From UBA73 sp964364885 (GTDB taxonomy: Archaea; Nanobdellota; Nanobdellia; Pacearchaeales; GW2011-AR1), in the NCBI GenBank assembly GCA_964364885.1, contig CAYIOA010000011.1, positions 1 through 19,196 on the forward strand: a DNA stretch of 19,196 bases, written 5' to 3'. Position numbers and translations under genes: made by a program. The notes under the pieces are model-generated. The model was given only the letters and a program-made list of their open reading frames with translations. It searched no databases and was not told where the DNA came from. Below are positions 12,372 through 19,196 of the stretch, in pieces. Position 1 is the stretch's first letter, and every line of letters starts with the position of its first letter.

Positions 12372-15300
12372 CTATTTTTCTAAACTTAAGAAAGACGTCT
12401 TGAGTGATTATGAAGTTGCGGGGAGGGCGCGAGCTGTTGGGATTGATCCAGTTTCTAATATTGAGGTTCCGCTTGCAACCTCTTTGGCTGAGAAAGTTAC
12501 TGGCTTAATTTCTAGCTTATACCCGCAAGTTGCTGACAGGAAAATTGTTGAAAGAATTCTTGAGCTTGAAAAAGAGTACGGATCTTTGGATCCTGCAGTT
12601 GCTCTGAAAATTGCCGAGGAAATTGCAAAAGAGAAATTTTGCAAGTTTAAAGACCATAAAGAAGCAATCGAGGGTGGTGCAAGAATCGCAATAGCTTATT
12701 TGACTTTAGGAGTTGTTTCAAGCCCTATTGAAGGTTTTGTATCTTTGGAAATTTGCAAAACTCGAGATGGAAAAGATTATTTTGCTCCTTTTTATTCTGG
12801 GCCGATAAGATCTGCCGGAGGAACTGAGGCTGCTTTTTCAGTTGTTATAATTGATTATTTGAGGGAGCTGTTTGGGTATGATAAATATGACCCCAGCGAA
12901 GACGAGGTTCGAAGAGGAGTTCACGAGAGTTATTTATATCATGAAAGAGTTACTAATCTGCAGTATTTGCCGACTGAGAAGGAGATTGAATTTTTATTGA
13001 GAAATGTTCCTGTACAGGTTACAGGAGATCCAAGCGAGGATATAGAGGTGTATAACTATAAAGACCTGCCGAGAATAAACAGCAATTTTATAAGATCTGG
13101 ATTTTGTTTGACAATTAATGAAGGAATTGCACAAAAAGCTCCGAAAATTTTAAAGAGAATACAGAAACTAAAGAAAGGGGGCTTTCAGCTTAATGGATGG
13201 GATTGGCTTGATGAATTTGTAAAGTTTCAAAATAAAATCAAGGAGAATAAAGCTGTTGGAAGCTCTGCGAGCGCAGTTTACATTAAGGATTTAGTCGCTG
13301 GAAGACCTGTATTCGGGCATCCTTCAAGGTCTGGCGCTTTTAGATTGAGATATGGGCGATGTAGAAATACCGGATATTCGGCTCTTGGAATGAATCCTGC
13401 AACAATGAGCATATGTGGTGATTTTATTGCGGTTGGAACACAGCTTAAGATAGAGAAACCAACAAAAGGATGTACAATAGCTTCATGCACGACAATAGAC
13501 GGACCAATAGTAAAATTAAAAAGCGGGGAAGTTGTCGAGGTTAGCGACAGCGATGAAGCGAAAAGAATCTATAAAGATGTTGAAGAAATTATTTATCTGG
13601 GGGATTTGCTTATTCCTTACGGGGATTATGCAAACAGGAATCATTCATTAAACGAAGCAGGATATGTTGAGCAGTATTGGAAAGAAGAGCTGAAAAAAGC
13701 TGGCGGGGAGAGCGAACTTTTTCCTGATTTTGAGAAGGCTGTTGAAATATCAAATAAATATAAAATCCCACTTCATCCGAAATATATTTATTATTGGAAT
13801 GAAATAGAGAGCGATGAATTTCTTAGTTTGCTAGACTGGATTGCCAGAGGAGCTATAAAAGACAGGCGCTTAATTTTGCCTTATTCTTTATCTGAGAAAG
13901 AGAGATTTTCCAGAGCTAAAAGAGCTTTTGAGCTAATAGGGTGTGCACACAAAGTCGGAATTGAGCATGTGATATTGAATGAAGCGAACAGCAGGGCAGT
14001 GTTATTCAACTTAGGCATTTCATATGATAATTTTTCTGAAGAAGAGGCGGATAAATCTATAAAAGAAATTAAAGAATTGCTGAGCGAGAAAAAAAGTGTT
14101 TTTGATATGGTTAATTGCCTGTCTTCTATTGAGATTAAAGATAAGTCAGGAACTTTTATTGGCGCGAGAATGGGGCGTCCTGAAAAAGCAAAACTTCGCA
14201 AATTAACTGGAAGCCCTCATGTATTGTTTCCTGTCGGGAATGAAGGAGGAAGGTTAAGAAGTTTTCAGGCTGCGCTTGGCGTTGGGAGTGTTAAAGCTGA
14301 GTTTCCTATTTTTTATTGTGAGAATTGCAAGAACGAGGGAGCTTATCCTAAGTGTATAGAGTGTGGAAATTTGTGCAGCAGAAGATATTACTGCAGGGAA
14401 TGCAATTTAAGTTTTGCCGGCAAATGTTTGGAGCACGAGATTGGAGTGATGTATAAGGAAAAAAGAATTGAGATAGCAAAATATTTTGAGCAGGCGCGCA
14501 AACAGGCGCGATTGAGAAACGATGAAGTAAAAATAATTAAGGGAATCAGGGGGACAAGCAATAGAGATCATAGCTGCGAGAATTTGGCTAAAGGATTATT
14601 GAGAGCGAAACACTCTCTTAATGTGAACAAAGACGGGACAATAAGATATGATATTACTGAGCAGCCGATTACGCATTTCAAGCCAAAGGAGATAGGAACA
14701 AGCGTAGAAAAATTAAGAGAGATGGGGTATGAGAAAGATATATTTGGGAACTTTCTTGAGAATACTGAGCAGATTTTAGAGATTTTTCCACATGACGTTA
14801 TTCTTCCTGCCTGTCCTTATACACAGGATGAACGAGCTGATGATGTTTTGCTGAGAATATGCTCTTTTGTTGATGACGAGCTTGAGTTTTTATATGGGCT
14901 GGAGAGGGTTTTTAATGTTAAGAGAAGGGAAGAGCTAGCTGGTGTTTTGGTTGGCTGCATTTCTCCGCATAACTGCGCTGCTGTTGTTGGAAGGGTTATT
15001 GGCTTTTCGAGAACACAGAGTTTCTTGGCCAGTCCGTATATGCATGCAGCTATGAGAAGAGATTGCGATGGGGACGAGGCTGGAGTCATGCTCCTCATGG
15101 ACATGCTTTTGAATTTTTCCAGAAGTTTTTTACCCGCTCATAGAGGAGGAACACAGGATGCCCCTCTTGTTTTAAATGTTCATATTAAAGCTGGAGAGGT
15201 TGATGATATGATTTTCGATTTAGACACTTCTAAAGATATTCCTTTGGAATTGTATTTAGCTGCTCAAAATAAAAAAAGCCCGTATGATGTGAAAATGGAG

Positions 15301-15810
15301 CAAGTCAGGGGAAGACTAGGAGGAGATAAAGAGTTTTCTGAATTGTGGTACAGTTATGACAGTGATGACATAAATTTCGGACCATTATGCTCGAGCTATA
15401 AAACTCTGCCTACAATGAATGATAAAGTCAATGCGCAGATGGAGCTTTGCAAGAAAATCAGAGCTGTTGATGTTAATGATGTTTCAAGACTGATAATTGA
15501 AAGGCATTTTATCAGGGATACCCGGGGAAATTTAAGGAAATTTTCCATGCAGGTTTTTAGATGTGTTGACTGCAATTCCAAGTTTAGAAGACCTCCACTC
15601 GGGGGGAAGTGCACAAAGTGCGGCGGAAAACTGATATTTACTATTTCAGAGGGAAGCATTCTTAAGTATATGAAGCCAGCTTTGGAGCTGGCAAGGACTT
15701 ATAACGCCAGTCCTTATTTATTAGAATCATTGGAATTGACTGAGATGTATATTCAGAGCATATTTGGGAAGGAGAAGGAAAAACAGGAAGCTTTGGGGAA
15801 GTGGTTTTAA
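12358..15810 (+). CDS. polC: DNA polymerase D large subunit (DP2)
   Basis: The 1150-residue catalytic subunit of polymerase D. The N-terminal part has the family block GPIRSAGGTEAAFSV (about 151-165). A cysteine cluster C654/C657, C666/C669, C673, C679/C682, C690 marks a zinc-binding region. The catalytic motif D902-C-D904-G-D906-E907 is intact, followed by AHRGGTQDAPLVLN. A second zinc knuckle is at C1069/C1072 and C1085/C1088. The last eight residues, QEALGKWF (1143-1150), are a textbook PIP box for PCNA. No intein interrupts it. The start at 12358 overlaps DP1 by 14 bases; the first residues MEINSYFSKLKKDV fit the family start. It is followed by tRNA-Thr after 43 bp. Confidence 0.97.
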   Translation: MEINSYFSKLKKDVLSDYEVAGRARAVGIDPVSNIEVPLATSLAEKVTGLISSLYPQVADRKIVERILELEKEYGSLDPAVALKIAEEIAKEKFCKFKDHKEAIEGGARIAIAYLTLGVVSSPIEGFVSLEICKTRDGKDYFAPFYSGPIRSAGGTEAAFSVVIIDYLRELFGYDKYDPSEDEVRRGVHESYLYHERVTNLQYLPTEKEIEFLLRNVPVQVTGDPSEDIEVYNYKDLPRINSNFIRSGFCLTINEGIAQKAPKILKRIQKLKKGGFQLNGWDWLDEFVKFQNKIKENKAVGSSASAVYIKDLVAGRPVFGHPSRSGAFRLRYGRCRNTGYSALGMNPATMSICGDFIAVGTQLKIEKPTKGCTIASCTTIDGPIVKLKSGEVVEVSDSDEAKRIYKDVEEIIYLGDLLIPYGDYANRNHSLNEAGYVEQYWKEELKKAGGESELFPDFEKAVEISNKYKIPLHPKYIYYWNEIESDEFLSLLDWIARGAIKDRRLILPYSLSEKERFSRAKRAFELIGCAHKVGIEHVILNEANSRAVLFNLGISYDNFSEEEADKSIKEIKELLSEKKSVFDMVNCLSSIEIKDKSGTFIGARMGRPEKAKLRKLTGSPHVLFPVGNEGGRLRSFQAALGVGSVKAEFPIFYCENCKNEGAYPKCIECGNLCSRRYYCRECNLSFAGKCLEHEIGVMYKEKRIEIAKYFEQARKQARLRNDEVKIIKGIRGTSNRDHSCENLAKGLLRAKHSLNVNKDGTIRYDITEQPITHFKPKEIGTSVEKLREMGYEKDIFGNFLENTEQILEIFPHDVILPACPYTQDERADDVLLRICSFVDDELEFLYGLERVFNVKRREELAGVLVGCISPHNCAAVVGRVIGFSRTQSFLASPYMHAAMRRDCDGDEAGVMLLMDMLLNFSRSFLPAHRGGTQDAPLVLNVHIKAGEVDDMIFDLDTSKDIPLELYLAAQNKKSPYDVKMEQVRGRLGGDKEFSELWYSYDSDDINFGPLCSSYKTLPTMNDKVNAQMELCKKIRAVDVNDVSRLIIERHFIRDTRGNLRKFSMQVFRCVDCNSKFRRPPLGGKCTKCGGKLIFTISEGSILKYMKPALELARTYNASPYLLESLELTEMYIQSIFGKEKEKQEALGKWF

Positions 15811-15853
15811 GCAATCATAAGATTTTTAACGGTTAAATTTGTGAGAGATGTGT

Positions 15854-15926
15854 GCCTCTATAGCTCAGTGGTCAGAGCAGTGGTTTTGTAAACCAAAGGT
15901 CGAGGGTTCGACTCCCTCTAGAGGCT
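15854..15926 (+). tRNA. tRNA-Thr, anticodon TGT
   Basis: A 73-base cloverleaf without intron or encoded CCA. Acceptor GCCTCTA (15854-15860) pairs with TAGAGGC (15919-15925); D-stem GCTC/GAGC; anticodon loop TTTGTAA with TGT at 34-36; T-arm GAGGG-TTCGACT-CCCTC. T73 as discriminator and G1-C72, C2-G71 fit archaeal threonine identity. Base pair 27-43 is a G.A mismatch. A weak TATA-like GGTTAAATTT (15831-15840) lies just upstream. Confidence 0.95.
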
Positions 15927-15960
15927 TAAAGTTTATAAGTTGGATATTCTTTAATAATGC

Positions 15961-16068
15961 ATGGCGAAAAAATATCTAAAAATATTGTATTGGATATTTT
16001 TAATTGTAGGAATTTTAGTAATCGGCGCCGGAATCTATTTAATTTTAAGGAATCTAGGAATTATCTAA
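15961..16068 (+). CDS. tiny single-helix membrane protein, 35 residues
   Basis: ATG at 15961 encodes MAKKYLKILYWIFLIVGILV and ends RNLGII before the TAA. One hydrophobic helix (about 8-29) follows a positively charged N-terminus, as in an integral membrane peptide with its N-terminus inside. A TATA-like GTTTATAAG (15931-15939) is about 26 bases before the ATG. The next small membrane-protein gene begins one base after its stop, which implies one transcript. I recognise no family. Confidence 0.55.
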   Translation: MAKKYLKILYWIFLIVGILVIGAGIYLILRNLGII

Positions 16069-16069
16069 A

Positions 16070-16261
16070 ATGGACTCCAAGGTCTTAGAAATAGTAAACC
16101 AATTAATAGTTCTCATTATTTATGGGATTGTAATGTCTAGAGAAATAACACATCAGACCCTAGACACGCCAAATACCCTGATAACGGCTGGAGGGATTAT
16201 ATTCAGCGTGTTGTTAATGTTTTTCACTTGGTATTTAAAGTCAGAAAAAATAATAAGATAG
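16070..16261 (+). CDS. small two-helix membrane protein
   Basis: A 63-residue protein with two hydrophobic segments (about 8-22 and 39-55) separated by a polar loop (SREITHQTLDTPN), ending with KSEKIIR. It follows the 35-residue membrane gene with one base between them. No family recognised; the pair may be a membrane complex or fragments of it. Confidence 0.6.
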   Translation: MDSKVLEIVNQLIVLIIYGIVMSREITHQTLDTPNTLITAGGIIFSVLLMFFTWYLKSEKIIR

Positions 16262-16312
16262 TTTTATTTCCATCCCTAAATTTTAACTTTTAGTCCTTAT
16301 CTCTCCAGAGGA

Positions 16313-16873
16313 TTATTCTTCATCAATCAGAGAAGCTTTGTTTTCTGAGACGAGAATATCTGCAATTGAAGTTTCTATGTTCACTAATTCACCTGATTTA
16401 AACGGCCCGAGGGTGTTGCCGGAATGGTCAATGAATTGCTCTATTTCCTGCTTGAAGATTATGAGCTTGTTTTCTGCTTTTTTTTGAGCTACATTGTTCA
16501 TAATCTTAGCCATATTCTTGTCTGATTCTTCAAACAGCTTTACCAGTTTTTCAAAGATTTCTTTTTCGTGAGTGAGCATATTTTCGTGATCTCTTTTCAT
16601 TATCCCTGTTTCTGTCGCCACAAAAACAAGATTTAGTATTTTTCTCTTTCTTTTTGTTATTAGCTCTCTGAAGATTGAAACAGCGTTTTCAAACTGCTTT
16701 TTTGTTTTTGTTAATGAGTCTAGGAATAGGGATTCTTTTTCTATCTGGGGGAGATTTGATTTATCATTTAAATATTCTGAGAAATCTGCAAGGAATTGTT
16801 TTGGCAGGGGCTGAAGTGTTTCCGAGTATTTTTCTTTTCTTAGCAGTTCGTAAAGGTCATTATAGGTGATCAT
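16313..16873 (-). CDS. gins51: GINS complex subunit, GINS51 type
   Basis: A 186-residue protein. Residues 1-135 form the helical A domain (YNDLYELLRKEK, LPKQFLADFSEYLND; KRKRKILNLVFVA). Residues 147-182 form the small B domain with the family block DHSGNTLGPFKSGELVNI and ADILVSENKASLI. A-then-B order marks the GINS51/Sld5-Psf1-like class. GINS joins MCM and the Cdc45/RecJ-like protein to form the replicative helicase. It is encoded on the minus strand near orc1-polD, with its own TATA box (TTTATATATTAC, minus strand, about 16891-16902, some 25 bases before the ATG). No GINS23 gene is present in the window; it may lie elsewhere or be absent, with homotetramers as in some euryarchaea. Confidence 0.87.
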   Translation of the reverse strand: MITYNDLYELLRKEKYSETLQPLPKQFLADFSEYLNDKSNLPQIEKESLFLDSLTKTKKQFENAVSIFRELITKRKRKILNLVFVATETGIMKRDHENMLTHEKEIFEKLVKLFEESDKNMAKIMNNVAQKKAENKLIIFKQEIEQFIDHSGNTLGPFKSGELVNIETSIADILVSENKASLIDEE

Positions 16874-16981
16874 ATAAACATTTTCATGTTGTAATATATA
16901 AAGATAGTTGTTCTTATCATTGTGTTTTGGTTGTTTTGTATTTGATAAAGAATTATAAACTTAACTGCACTGGCATTTGGA

Positions 16982-17569
16982 ATGGGGGAGAAAAGAGTTT
17001 TTAAGATTTATATTTTCAGGCATGGACAGTCCAGCTATAACAAGGCTGAGAGATTTACAGGGTGGCATGATCCCGGACTGACGAAGCTGGGGATTAAACA
17101 AGCGAAAGAGGTTGCTAAAAAATTAAAGAATAAAAAATTTGGGATTGCTTTTTGCACAAGATTGAGGAGGTCAAAACAAACTTTGAGAGAAGTTTTGAAG
17201 CATCATCCAGAATGCAGGAAGATTATAGAAGACGATAGAATGATTGAGAGGAATTACGGGAAGCTTAATGGCTTGACGCATAGGGAATTTATTAAGCGAG
17301 CCGGGGAAGCAGAGTATAACTTGATACATCGAGGATTTTATACTTCTCCTCCGCGGGGAGAGAGTTTTGCGGCAATAGAAAAAAGAGTTAAGAGCTTTAT
17401 TAAAGACCTGAAAAAAATTATGAAAAAGGAAAAGACAAATGTAACTATTTCTGCGCATGGAAATTCTATAAGATTATTCAGGAAGATAATGGAGAAAGCA
17501 GGCGTGGAAGAAACAACAAAGTGGTTTATTCCATATGACAAAGTTTTTGTTTATAGAGTTAAAGTTTGA
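16982..17569 (+). CDS. gpmA: histidine phosphatase, phosphoglycerate-mutase-like
   Basis: A 195-residue member of the histidine phosphatase superfamily. Motifs: RHG with catalytic H14 (FRHGQSSYN), TGWHDPGLTKLG (26-37), the R-R-S-K-Q-T block, ERNYGKLNGLT (phosphate and acid residue), PPRGES and the second histidine H159 (SAHGNSIR). The wording fits cofactor-dependent phosphoglycerate mutase (2-phosphoglycerate/3-phosphoglycerate interconversion in glycolysis and gluconeogenesis), but at 195 residues it is shorter than the usual 230-250, so a related phosphatase cannot be excluded. A TATA-like AATTATAAAC (about 16950-16959) precedes the ATG by about 27 bases. Confidence 0.85.
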   Translation: MGEKRVFKIYIFRHGQSSYNKAERFTGWHDPGLTKLGIKQAKEVAKKLKNKKFGIAFCTRLRRSKQTLREVLKHHPECRKIIEDDRMIERNYGKLNGLTHREFIKRAGEAEYNLIHRGFYTSPPRGESFAAIEKRVKSFIKDLKKIMKKEKTNVTISAHGNSIRLFRKIMEKAGVEETTKWFIPYDKVFVYRVKV

Positions 17570-17592
17570 TTAGATTTACGGGTTCGATTGGT

Positions 17593-17892
17593 GTGTTTTA
17601 TAAATGCAGGTTAGTAATTAATGTAATTAAGAAAATTAAGGGCTTTTTGATTTTGACAATTGTTTTAATAATTGTTGTCATTAGTATAGGTCTTTATTTT
17701 AGTATAATCGCGCCACCTAATAACGAACTCTGTCTTCAAAAAGTTGAAAGGGAGAATTCTTTTTGTTCAACAATAGACGAGGAGCAATGTAAATATTATC
17801 AAAATTTTTCAAATTCTATACCTGGTGGTGGAAATTGCCGTTGGACTGAAGAAAGTTCTGTATGCACTGGATTTACTCTTGAGTGTGATTAA
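17593..17892 (+). CDS. membrane-anchored cysteine-rich small protein
   Basis: About 99 residues from a GTG at 17593; the start is uncertain because no ATG is in frame. A basic stretch (KKIKG) precedes one strong hydrophobic helix (about 19-40), then an outside domain with six cysteines (NNELC, NSFC, EEQC, GGNC, SSVC, LEC), enough for three disulfides, with a CRW motif. Such a small exported Cys-rich module is typical of archaeal surface proteins. A TATA-like TTTATAAATG (17597-17606) inside the frame could start a shorter transcript beginning at TTG 17647. No family recognised. Confidence 0.55.
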   Translation: MFYKCRLVINVIKKIKGFLILTIVLIIVVISIGLYFSIIAPPNNELCLQKVERENSFCSTIDEEQCKYYQNFSNSIPGGGNCRWTEESSVCTGFTLECD

Positions 17893-17922
17893 CAACTTTA
17901 AATTGCGAACAGTTTCGGGCTA

Positions 17923-17937
17923 GAATTTATAAATCTA
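17923..17937 (+). promoter_or_regulatory. TATA box of ftsY
   Basis: ATTTATAAATC (about 17926-17936) lies about 24 bases before the ATG at 17955, as for a leaderless transcript. Confidence 0.5.
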
Positions 17938-17954
17938 TTTCTTGTTAGAGCTTT

Positions 17955-19196
17955 ATGTTTGAATCACTCAAGAAAAAATTTAGTTCGTGGCTTGGAAAGG
18001 AAGATAAGGAGACAGCGGGAGTTGTAGCGGAGAAGAAAAAGGAAAGTGAGAGAAAGGGGAGTTCTAAAAAGCTGAAAAAAGAGAAGAGTAAAATTGGGAA
18101 AGCAAAAAGTGAGAAAATTAAGAGTGAGAAAATAGAAGAGGAGCTGAAGGAAGAGAAGCTTGAGGAGAAAGAGGTGTTGGAAGAGGGGCTGGAGAAATTA
18201 GAAGAGGAATTGAAGGAAGAGGAGAGTGTAGGGGAGAAAGAGAGCGAGAAGACTGAGGAGAAAAGGGGATTTTTTGGAAGGATATTTAAGAAGGGCAGGG
18301 GAGAGGAAAAAAAGGAAGTATTGGAAGAGAAGGAAAAAGAACCTGGGGAGAAAAGGGGATTTTTCGCTAAAATTGGGGAGAAGATAACAACCAGTGAATT
18401 AAAGAAAGAGGATTTTAATGAATTATTTGAGGAATTGGAGTTTACATTGCTGGAGAATAATGTTGCTTTAGAAGCTGTTGATAAAATTAAAGACTCTTTG
18501 AGCAAGAGCTTGGTTGGGCAGAAATTTAAAAAGGAGGAGGTCGGCGCTAAAATTCGGGATGCGCTGAGGAAAGCAATTGAGAGTGTTTTGGTTGAGTCTC
18601 CTTCTTTAATTGAGATGATAAAAAAGAAGGAAGGGGTTTTTGTTATTTTATTATTTGGAATAAATGGGAGTGGGAAGACGACTTCAGCAGCTAAGTTAGC
18701 TTATAAACTGAAGAAAGAGGGAATTTCGTGTGTTTTAGGCGCGGGGGACACTTTTAGGGCGGCTTCAATTGAGCAATTAAAGACGCATGGAGAGAAGTTA
18801 GGAGTTCATGTTGTCAGCAAGGATTATGGCTCGGATCCTGCTGCAGTTGCGTTTGATACAATTCAATATGCCAAGAAACACCATATTAAGGTTGTTTTGA
18901 TTGACAGCGCTGGAAGGATGTACACTAAGGCGAATTTGATGAGGGAGATGGAGAAAATTGTGAGAGTTTCCAAGCCTGACTTGAAGATATTTGTAGGAGA
19001 ATCAATAACTGGGAATGATGCGACGGAGCAGGCGAAGATGTTTAATGAGACAGCTGGAATTGATGGAATTATTCTAACAAAGGCAGATGTTGATGAGAAG
19101 GCAGGAACTATTTTGTCTGTTTCATATGCCACTGGAAAACCAATTTATTTTTTGGGTGTTGGACAGAAGTATGAGGATTTAAAGGAATTCAGGAAA
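17955..19196 (+). CDS. ftsY: FtsY, signal recognition particle receptor (3' end cut off)
   Basis: The first 414 residues are present, open to the right edge. A long charged Lys/Glu-rich N-terminal region (about 8-130) precedes the N domain (about 148-220) and G domain. GTPase motifs: G1 GINGSGKT (235-242), DTFRAA (265-270), DSAGR (317-321, usually DTAGR) and TKAD (375-378), then GVGQKYEDL near the edge. This is archaeal-type FtsY, which docks SRP-ribosome complexes at the membrane. Two short repeats, EKRGFFGRI (about 102-110) and EKRGFFAKI (132-140), resemble the amphipathic membrane-targeting GFFARLK segment of bacterial FtsY; the second sits at the usual place just before the N domain. The stop codon is outside the window. 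Confidence 0.93.
   Translation, partial: MFESLKKKFSSWLGKEDKETAGVVAEKKKESERKGSSKKLKKEKSKIGKAKSEKIKSEKIEEELKEEKLEEKEVLEEGLEKLEEELKEEESVGEKESEKTEEKRGFFGRIFKKGRGEEKKEVLEEKEKEPGEKRGFFAKIGEKITTSELKKEDFNELFEELEFTLLENNVALEAVDKIKDSLSKSLVGQKFKKEEVGAKIRDALRKAIESVLVESPSLIEMIKKKEGVFVILLFGINGSGKTTSAAKLAYKLKKEGISCVLGAGDTFRAASIEQLKTHGEKLGVHVVSKDYGSDPAAVAFDTIQYAKKHHIKVVLIDSAGRMYTKANLMREMEKIVRVSKPDLKIFVGESITGNDATEQAKMFNETAGIDGIILTKADVDEKAGTILSVSYATGKPIYFLGVGQKYEDLKEFRK

Noticed and set aside
12358..15810. Intein in the polymerase large subunit
   Set aside because: The catalytic and zinc motifs run on without the insertion blocks or splice residues of an intein, and the length is normal.
1..19196. Insertion sequences, prophage or transposase genes
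   Set aside because: No transposase, integrase or phage structural protein is recognisable, and no terminal inverted repeats with target duplications were seen.

Overview
The window reads as archaeal chromosome, most likely from a small-genome, AT-rich DPANN-type lineage (Pacearchaeota/Woesearchaeota-like; the lineage is inferred). The direct signs of archaea are an Orc1/Cdc6 initiator, both subunits of DNA polymerase D, an A-B ordered GINS51 subunit, an archaeal-type FtsY, an Lhr helicase and a PRC-barrel protein. Many genes have a TATA box about 24-27 bases before the start codon, which implies leaderless transcripts.

Layout. Positions 1-683 hold no intact gene: a GC-rich hairpin at the left edge, a short frameshifted reading frame on the minus strand, and palindromic TTTAAACA/TGTTTAAA-type sites in front of the first gene. 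From 684 to 2661 lie two convergent genes of one architecture (coiled coil, low-complexity T/N/K/Q linker, winged helix), a possible 54-residue gene between them, and a third small winged-helix gene. One linker is encoded by an uninterrupted (GTTT)8 tetranucleotide tract, so it may be hypermutable. Positions 2741-5344 encode an Lhr-type helicase. Then come a secreted TolB-like beta-propeller with unusual arginine codons, a zinc-ribbon protein, a DoxX-like membrane protein, a metallophosphoesterase of the archaeal ICC/PdeM type, a conserved hypothetical (possibly SecB-like) and a PRC-barrel protein.

The centre of interest is 9132-15810. A 410-bp gene-free segment holds two ORB-like sequences in inverted orientation on either side of a 51-bp run of pure A/T. 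It sits directly before an overlapping orc1/cdc6 - polD small subunit - polD large subunit operon. This is the classical layout of an archaeal replication origin and is the best candidate here for a functional element of high value.

Downstream come tRNA-Thr(TGT), two tiny membrane-protein genes, GINS51 on the minus strand, a phosphoglycerate-mutase-like enzyme, a Cys-rich membrane-anchored protein and the start of ftsY, cut by the right edge. Initiator, replicative polymerase, CMG component (GINS) and Lhr helicase together make this a replication/repair neighbourhood. The polymerase large subunit ends in a PCNA-binding PIP box, which links it to the sliding clamp encoded elsewhere.
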